NCBI GenBank assembly: GCA_934636435.1
Contig: CAKUAQ010000034.1
Span: 1 to 21,263, forward strand
Origin: an uncultured Eubacteriales bacterium
GTDB taxonomy: Bacteria; Bacillota; Clostridia; Oscillospirales; Acutalibacteraceae
DNA: 21,263 nt
Direction of reading: 5' to 3'
Position numbers and translations under genes: made by a program. Positions within the stretch are counted from its first letter, which is position 1, and each line of letters opens with the position of its first letter. A model generated the notes under the pieces. The model did not search any database, had not been told where the DNA came from, and saw nothing but the letters and a program-made list of their open reading frames with translations. This document shows positions 16,414-21,263 of the stretch, in pieces.

Positions 16414-17312
16414 ACGTGAGCAAATCATCCGCGCTGCGGCGCGGCCGGCTCAAAAAAGAGCTGGCGGGCATCGAATTTTTGATCCCGTTTATTATCGGCT
16501 TTGTGTTTCTGTTTGCCAAGCCCATGATCGTTTCGCTGGTGTATACCTTTCACCACCTTGCGTTTTCAAACGACGGTATGGCGCTTGAATGGGTGGGGAT
16601 GAGAAACTACATTCAGCTCGTCAACGACGTATCGTTCCTCAAGCAGATCTACTCCCAGCTTGCCTCGTTCTTCTGGCAGATTCCGTTGAAGATTGTATTC
16701 AGCATGCTGGTGGCGCTGTTGATGAAGGATAAATTTCCCGGCCGGTTATTCTTTCGCTGCGTGATGTTTCTGCCGGTTATTTTTGCTTCGGAAACGGTGA
16801 TGGGTTTGCTCAACCGACAGACCGGTGGCGCCTCTCTGGCTACGGAGAGCAATTTGTTCTTCGTGGTCAATGAGAGCGCGGGCAGTTTTATGCAGGAACT
16901 GATGGCTGCTTTCGGATTGAGCGACTCCCTGATGAGCAGCGTCAGTTACTATATCAATAATATTTTCCAGCTTGCCTGGACTTCGGGCATTCAGATTGTT
17001 TTGTTTATCGTGGGCTTGAGCGCCGTTCCGTCTGACCTGTACGAGGTTTGCACGATGGAGGGTGCGACTGCATGGGAAACGTTCTGGAAGATTACATTTC
17101 CGCTGCTGTCGCCGACGATCCTGTTATGTACCATTTATTCGATTATCAGTACCATCATGCGGAACAACTCGATCATTGAGACGATCAGCGACAATATGCA
17201 GCAAAAGATTGAATACGCCTGCGTGCAGACGTGGGTCTATTCGGCAGCGGTGGTGCTGCTGGTTGCCGTTGTGTATAAATTGATTTCTAAAAAGACCGTC
17301 TATCTGGACTGA
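16410..17312 (+). CDS. ABC sugar transporter permease (MalF-like), second pair
   Basis: Membrane subunit of 300 residues. The start is the GTG at 16410, overlapping the DUF5696 stop, with GGAAGGAGG (16392-16400) 9 bases upstream. About six helices are present, the first at roughly 24-45 (FLIPFIIGFVFLFAKPMIVSLV). The EAA loop is divergent: YEVCTMEGATAWETFW (211-226), with V-C replacing the conserved A-A and M-E replacing I-D. The glycine G218 and the following FPLLSP are kept, so docking to an ATPase is still likely. A hydrophilic segment around 130-160 is longer than in the first-pair permease. There is no second solute-binding gene, so this pair either shares the large binding protein or relies on the anchored DUF5696 protein beside it. 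Confidence 0.9.
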   Translation: MNVSKSSALRRGRLKKELAGIEFLIPFIIGFVFLFAKPMIVSLVYTFHHLAFSNDGMALEWVGMRNYIQLVNDVSFLKQIYSQLASFFWQIPLKIVFSMLVALLMKDKFPGRLFFRCVMFLPVIFASETVMGLLNRQTGGASLATESNLFFVVNESAGSFMQELMAAFGLSDSLMSSVSYYINNIFQLAWTSGIQIVLFIVGLSAVPSDLYEVCTMEGATAWETFWKITFPLLSPTILLCTIYSIISTIMRNNSIIETISDNMQQKIEYACVQTWVYSAAVVLLVAVVYKLISKKTVYLD

Positions 17313-17326
17313 AAGGAGGATAGCCC

Positions 17327-18304
17327 ATGAAAAAAATTGTCGAAGCATTTTCGACCGCACAAAAAAAACTGGCAGCTTATGCGCGGTACGGGCGATTCCA
17401 CCTGATCTGGGTCATCGTGCGGTATGCGTTGCTGTTCGGCATTGCCTACCTGATGATCCTGCCGCTGTTTCAGATGACGACGAAGTCGCTCACCCTTTGG
17501 ACAGAAGTGAAAGAGGGTACGACCGTGTATCTGCCGAAAACCGTGACATTCGAGAACTTCCGCGAGGCGATCAAGGCTTTCGATTTTCTCGGCTCGTTAA
17601 GGTATACGGCGCTGTTTACGATTATTGCAACGGCAGCGCAGCTGCTATCGACCAGTCTTGCCGGATATGGGCTGGCGCGGTATCATTTCCGCGGCTCCGG
17701 ACTGCTGTTCGGTTGCGTGATCGTCAGCATCATTCTGCCGATCCAGACGGCGCAGATTCCGCTGTATCTGGAATATCAGCATTTTGACTTTTTCGGTTTA
17801 GGCAAGCTGATTGGGCTGCTCACCGGACAACCGTTCACGGTTAAATTGCTTAATACCATGTGGATCTATTTCCTGCCGGCGTTGCTTGGAGTTGGGCTAT
17901 GGTCGGGGCTGTATATCTTCCTGTTCCGACAGATGTTCCGTTCCATCCCCGTGGCCTTGGAGGAAGCGGCCCGTGTGGACGGCTGCGGTCGGTGGGGGAC
18001 GCTGTTCCGCATTATGCTGCCCAATGCCGTGCCGGTGTATATCACCGTGGCGCTGCTGTCGATGATCAATTATTGGAACGATGTTGTCGTCGGTGCAATG
18101 TTTAATGCACAGGCAAAACCTCAGCCGATCATGGTCAAGTTGCAGCAGAGCATGATTATTGCATTCGCCGGGGCGGATGAAGCGAAGGGTGCGGTGCAGG
18201 GATGTGCGGTCTATTTGATGATCGTGTTGCCGCTGCTGCTGGTTTTCATCCTGGGACAGAAGTTCTTTGTAGAGAGTATGGACCGTTCGGGGGTTAAAGG
18301 CTAA
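17327..18304 (+). CDS. ABC sugar transporter permease (MalG-like), second pair
   Basis: Partner of the preceding permease, 325 residues. AAAGGAGGA (17312-17320) lies 6 bases before the ATG. A cytosolic N-terminal extension of about 25 residues (MKKIVEAFSTAQKKL) precedes the first helix at about 27-50. The TVYLPKTVTFENF segment is typical of the MalG branch, where a similar 'P....T..NY' stretch precedes the transporter core. The EAA loop is canonical, LEEAARVDGCG (E213 to G219), followed by IMLPNAVP. The C-terminus FVESMDRSGVKG is the standard family ending. It is the last gene of the transporter operon; a weak hairpin and then a new promoter follow. Confidence 0.92.
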   Translation: MKKIVEAFSTAQKKLAAYARYGRFHLIWVIVRYALLFGIAYLMILPLFQMTTKSLTLWTEVKEGTTVYLPKTVTFENFREAIKAFDFLGSLRYTALFTIIATAAQLLSTSLAGYGLARYHFRGSGLLFGCVIVSIILPIQTAQIPLYLEYQHFDFFGLGKLIGLLTGQPFTVKLLNTMWIYFLPALLGVGLWSGLYIFLFRQMFRSIPVALEEAARVDGCGRWGTLFRIMLPNAVPVYITVALLSMINYWNDVVVGAMFNAQAKPQPIMVKLQQSMIIAFAGADEAKGAVQGCAVYLMIVLPLLLVFILGQKFFVESMDRSGVKG

Positions 18305-18321
18305 GTGCACAATTGCACCTT
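18303..18321 (+). terminator. Weak hairpin after the transporter operon
   Basis: AAGTGCA (18303-18309) pairs with TGCACCTT (18314-18321) across the loop CAAT with one bulged C. The pairing partly overlaps the stop codon and no proper T-run follows. It may slow or partly end transcription, or mean nothing. Read-through into the surface-protein gene cannot be excluded. Confidence 0.25.
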
Positions 18322-18379
18322 GCATCGGTTGTTCAATATATCCAATTTGTCTTTCGGATTATTTGGCGATTTGCAAAAC

Positions 18380-18397
18380 AATGTCATGAAAACAAAA
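18380..18397 (+). promoter_or_regulatory. Second copy of the upstream motif found before the GH94 gene
   Basis: AATGTCATGAAAACAAAA differs from bases 1295-1312 by one base in 18. It begins 61 bases upstream of the TATAAT box, against 60 bases at the GH94 promoter. A weaker half-site (TACATGA, about 18402-18408) lies where a second repeat would be. This suggests one regulator acts on both promoters. Confidence 0.45.
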
Positions 18398-18416
18398 TCA
18401 GTACATGATATTGATA

Positions 18417-18446
18417 TTGATTCTGCTTTGTTGTGAGCACTATAAT
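18417..18446 (+). promoter_or_regulatory. Promoter of the GLUG surface-protein gene
   Basis: TTGATT (18417-18422), an 18-base spacer and a perfect TATAAT (18441-18446) form a strong sigma-A-type promoter. The leader of about 55 bases contains a small hairpin, GGCGG-AAA-CCGCC (near 18462-18474), before the ribosome site. Confidence 0.65.
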
Positions 18447-18506
18447 AAAATTGTCTAGAGGGGCGGAAACCGCCTCAAATATCAATAGACGGGAAGGATA
18501 AGACAT

Positions 18507-20954
18507 ATGAAAAAACTGGCATCCATCATTCTTTCTGTTGCGTTGCTGTTGAGCCTGTGTTCGGTCGGGTTCACTGCACTTGCAGAGGGGACCGGACCGT
18601 TTTCGGGCGGCACTGGCACGGCAGAGGATCCGTATCAGATCAAGACGGTCGATGACCTGAAGAAGCTGAACGACCTGTCCAATAACACGGCGACCGCTGC
18701 CGAGTATCTGGCCAAGCACTATAAGCTGATGGCGAACCTTGAGCTTAATGCGAACAGCAAGGACTACGCGAAGTGGGGCGATGCCGCTCCGGCGTATGCG
18801 TGGGTCGCCATCGGCCAGCTGAGCAACGCCACGCTGACCGGTACATTTGACGGCAACGGCATGACCATCAAGGGCCTGTATTCCAATGCCGGCAACGGTA
18901 AGGGCTTCCTGTGGCAGATGGGCGAGGGCGCTGTGATCAAGAATCTGACCATCGCCAACTCCTACATCATGGGCGGTAAGTACATCTTCGGTATCGCCGG
19001 TATCATGAACGGCGGCACGATCGACGGCTGCACCGTGAAGGATACGATCCTGCGGGCGACCGGCGGCGACTATTGTGCGGGTATCGCCGGCTGGCTGCTG
19101 GGCGAGAATCTGGTGATCCGTAACTGCGTGAGCTCCGCTACGATTCTGCAGGAGCGGGGCAACAAGACCGCCGGTATTGCGGCGTGCAGCAAGAATGTTA
19201 CGATTGAGAACTGCGCGAACCTGGGCACGGTGAACGGTCTCAAGTTTGTCGGCGGCATCGTCGGCGAGATGGACGTGAATACCGTCATTAAGAACTGCTA
19301 CAACCTGGGCGAGATCACGGCGAATGAGCGCCTGGGCGGTCTGGCCGGCTACTTCAAGGCAGCAGGCGGCACGATCGAAAATGCGTTCAACGCCGGTAAG
19401 GTGACGCAGAAAGAAGGCCAGACCGCGACGTCGGTCGGTGCGGTGGTTGGCCAGGTGCCGGAAGGCAACATGGTCAACAGCAACACCATCAAGAATGTGT
19501 ATATCGACAAGAATGTTGCCGGCACCCAGAAAGCAATCGGCGACGATCTGGACGATCAGACGAAGAACATCAACGCTCTTGAAACCGCAAAGATGCAGGG
19601 GTTGAATGCGGTGGCGAACATGAAGCTGGACACTAAAATCTGGCTTGTGACCAAGACCTATCCCGCCTTCGGCAATGGTGAGTTTGCTTTTGCGGGCGGC
19701 GACGGCTCGGCGGAGAAGCCCTTCGAGATCGCCACTGCCGATCAGCTCAAGCGTTTTGCGGAGCTTTCCAACAATGTGGCCTCCGGTGCCCTGTTCCTGT
19801 CACTCAACTATAAGCTGACTGCGGACATCGAGCTTAATGCGAACAGCAAGGACTACGCGAAGTGGGGCGATACCGCTCCGGCGTATGCGTGGGTCGCCAT
19901 CGGCCAGCTGAGCAACGCCACGCTGACCGGTACATTTGACGGCAACGGCATGACCATCAAGGGCCTGTATTCCAATGCCGGCAACGGTAAGGGCTTCCTG
20001 TGGCAGATGGGCGAGGGCGCTGTGATCAAGAATCTGACCATCGCCAACTCCTACATCATGGGCGGTAAGTACATCTTCGGTATCGCCGGTATCATGAACG
20101 GCGGCACGATCGACGGCTGCACCGTGAAGGATACGATCCTGCGGGCGACCGGCGGCGACTATTGTGCGGGTATCGCCGGCTGGCTGCTGGGCGAGAATCT
20201 GGTGATCCGCAACTGCGTGAGCTCTGCTACGATTCTGCAGGAGCGGGGCAACAAGACCGCCGGTATTGCGGCGTGCAGCAAGAATGTCACGATCGAGAAC
20301 TGCGCGAACCTGGGCACGGTGAACGGTCTCAAGTTTGTCGGCGGCATCGTCGGCGAGATGGACGCGAACACCGTCATTAAGAATTGCTACAATCTGGGCG
20401 AGATCACGGCGAATGAGCGCCTGGGCGGTCTGGTTGGCTACTTCAAGGTCGCGGGCGGCACGGTTGAGAATGCGTTCAGTGCCGGTAAGGTGACGCAGAA
20501 AGAAGGCCAGACCGCGACGTCGGTCGGTGCGGCCATCGGTCAGCTGCCGGAAGGCAACATGGTCAATAGCAACACCATCAAGAATGTGTACATCAACAAG
20601 GACATCGCCGGCACCCGGAAGGCGATCGGCGACGATCTGGACGATCAGACGAAGAACATCACCGCTCTTGAAACCGCGAAGATGCAGGGCATGGATGCGG
20701 TGAAAACCATGAAGCTGGACGAGAAGATCTTCACGGCGCAGGAGAAGGACTATCCGGTGTTCGCCTATACGCTCAGCAAGCCGGCGGATGACGGCGGAAA
20801 CAACGGCGGTTCCCAGACGCCGGGTAACAACGGCGGAAATCAGAATATGCCCGAGTCTCCGAGAACCGGTGAGGTGTTCCCGATCGCGCTGTTTGCCGTG
20901 TTGCTGTGCAGCGTGGCGGCTGTGGTGATCTCGCGCAAACGCGCACATAACTGA
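18507..20954 (+). CDS. Sortase-anchored GLUG-repeat surface protein with two 363-residue units
   Basis: Exported wall protein of 815 residues. GGAAGG (18492-18497) lies 9 bases before the ATG. The signal peptide ends in TALA after residue 26. Unit 1 (32-394, opening FSGGTGTAEDPYQI) and unit 2 (395-757, opening FAGGDGSAEKPFEI) each hold a run of GLUG-like beta-helix turns, such as AGIAGWLLGENLVIRNC, VGGIVGEMD and LGGLAGYF. A glycine/asparagine-rich linker leads to SPRTG (784-788), a hydrophobic helix (about 791-808) and the basic tail SRKRAHN. That is a complete sortase sorting signal of the (S/P)PxTG kind known from C. difficile sortase B. GLUG proteins are generally adhesins or surface-binding proteins, but no ligand can be named. 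The promoter motif links it to the sugar locus. The near-identical repeats may cause assembly or recombination problems. Confidence 0.88.
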   Translation: MKKLASIILSVALLLSLCSVGFTALAEGTGPFSGGTGTAEDPYQIKTVDDLKKLNDLSNNTATAAEYLAKHYKLMANLELNANSKDYAKWGDAAPAYAWVAIGQLSNATLTGTFDGNGMTIKGLYSNAGNGKGFLWQMGEGAVIKNLTIANSYIMGGKYIFGIAGIMNGGTIDGCTVKDTILRATGGDYCAGIAGWLLGENLVIRNCVSSATILQERGNKTAGIAACSKNVTIENCANLGTVNGLKFVGGIVGEMDVNTVIKNCYNLGEITANERLGGLAGYFKAAGGTIENAFNAGKVTQKEGQTATSVGAVVGQVPEGNMVNSNTIKNVYIDKNVAGTQKAIGDDLDDQTKNINALETAKMQGLNAVANMKLDTKIWLVTKTYPAFGNGEFAFAGGDGSAEKPFEIATADQLKRFAELSNNVASGALFLSLNYKLTADIELNANSKDYAKWGDTAPAYAWVAIGQLSNATLTGTFDGNGMTIKGLYSNAGNGKGFLWQMGEGAVIKNLTIANSYIMGGKYIFGIAGIMNGGTIDGCTVKDTILRATGGDYCAGIAGWLLGENLVIRNCVSSATILQERGNKTAGIAACSKNVTIENCANLGTVNGLKFVGGIVGEMDANTVIKNCYNLGEITANERLGGLVGYFKVAGGTVENAFSAGKVTQKEGQTATSVGAAIGQLPEGNMVNSNTIKNVYINKDIAGTRKAIGDDLDDQTKNITALETAKMQGMDAVKTMKLDEKIFTAQEKDYPVFAYTLSKPADDGGNNGGSQTPGNNGGNQNMPESPRTGEVFPIALFAVLLCSVAAVVISRKRAHN
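18600..20777 (+). repeat. Tandem in-frame duplication, 1089-bp unit x2 (18600-19688 and 19689-20777)
   Basis: The two units are offset by exactly 1089 bases (363 codons) from the opening F-x-G-G codons to the end. Their first 141 bases are clearly diverged. From 18741/19830 on they become almost identical: I count one difference in the first 380 aligned bases (18741-19120 against 19830-20209) and about 36 in the next 480. The sharp change in similarity inside one repeat suggests recent recombination or gene conversion. Confidence 0.92.
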
Positions 20955-20975
20955 GAGACGTATAACTGAGTAAGT

Positions 20976-21033
20976 GCCCTCGATGCACCGGGGAGGAGGT
21001 TGTCCTCCTCCCCGGACATCCAAGGCGTTTTTT
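20976..21033 (+). terminator. Strong intrinsic terminator after the GLUG gene
   Basis: CCGGGGAGGAGG (20988-20999) pairs perfectly with CCTCCTCCCCGG (21004-21015) across the loop TTGT. The stem continues outward with GATG/CATC and GCC/GGC, interrupted by small mismatches, and ends directly before a run of six T (21028-21033). This is a textbook factor-independent terminator. Confidence 0.9.
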
Positions 21034-21057
21034 CGATATAGGTGATGGAGTGGTGAT

Positions 21058-21263
21058 ATGAAACGGATCCTCTCGTACTTATTGACCGCAGCGGTGCTGC
21101 TGTGTTGTTTTTCGGCGTTTTCATGGACGACGATAGCGGCGAAGCCGGAGATCTGGGACGGGAAAAAGGCAACGAAGTTTGCCGGAGGCAGCGGCACGGC
21201 AGAGGATCCGTGGCAGATCAGCAACGGCAAAGAGTTGGCCTATATGCAGTATTTGTTCTGCAA
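21058..21263 (+). CDS. Start of a second GLUG-type surface protein (3' end outside window)
   Basis: Translation from the ATG at 21058 (GGAG at 21047-21050, 7 bases upstream) runs open to the window end, 68 codons. It begins with a signal peptide (MKRILSYLLTAAVLLCC, then FSWTTIAA). It continues into FAGGSGTAEDPWQISNGKEL, the same opening as each unit of the preceding protein (FSGGTGTAEDPYQI). It is therefore probably a related surface protein, perhaps forming a tandem family. Only 24 bases separate its start from the terminator, leaving no room for an ordinary promoter. Expression by read-through, or from a promoter inside the terminator region, must be assumed. Confidence 0.7.
   Translation, partial: MKRILSYLLTAAVLLCCFSAFSWTTIAAKPEIWDGKKATKFAGGSGTAEDPWQISNGKELAYMQYLFC

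Noticed and set aside
18741..20689. CRISPR-like or mobile repeat array
   Set aside because: The repeats are long, in frame and coding, without regular spacers; they are an internal duplication of a surface protein.
19800..21230. 476-codon open frame on the - strand opposite the surface-protein genes
   Set aside because: It runs through the strong terminator and through both surface-protein frames, and mirrors the repeats. The + strand has signal peptides and the sorting signal.

Overview
The window looks like a chromosomal segment of a Gram-positive, anaerobic, probably gut-associated member of the class Clostridia (Oscillospiraceae/Ruminococcaceae-like). The reasons are strong AGGAGG-type ribosome binding sites with frequent GTG and TTG starts, a YesN/YesM-type two-component pair, ABC sugar importers lacking their own ATPase, a surface protein ending in an SPRTG sortase signal, and moderately GC-rich coding sequence. 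Every gene I accept is on the + strand.

Left edge (1-1420): the 3' part of an AAA-ATPase/DUF4143 gene, then about 630 bases without an intact gene. This gap holds mobile-element debris: a near-perfect long hairpin, a recognisable group II intron domain V/VI, and, directly after it, a short stretch resembling the start of a PrgI-type conjugation protein. The promoter region of the sugar locus follows.

Centre (1421-18304): a compact carbohydrate-uptake locus. In order it encodes a GH94-type glycoside phosphorylase; an AraC-type response regulator and a YesM-type sensor kinase; a very large secreted protein joining carbohydrate-binding-like modules to a solute-binding domain; a first permease pair; a membrane-tethered NHL-propeller/TPR protein; a YIP1-family membrane protein; a membrane-anchored DUF5696 protein; and a second permease pair. 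From the kinase onward, genes overlap by 4 bases (ATGA or GTGA) or are separated by only about 12-19 bases, so they are very probably one transcript. My reading is that an external oligosaccharide is bound, perhaps trimmed, and imported, using an ATPase encoded elsewhere. The cytosolic GH94 enzyme would then split it with phosphate. The roles of the NHL-TPR, YIP1 and DUF5696 proteins are unknown; they form the least understood part of the locus.

Right edge (18305-21263): a promoter preceded by a motif that also occurs upstream of the GH94 gene, then a sortase-anchored GLUG-repeat surface protein built from two 363-residue units that are almost identical over part of their length. A strong terminator and the start of a second related surface-protein gene, cut by the window end, complete the window. 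The shared motif suggests the surface protein may be controlled together with the sugar locus.
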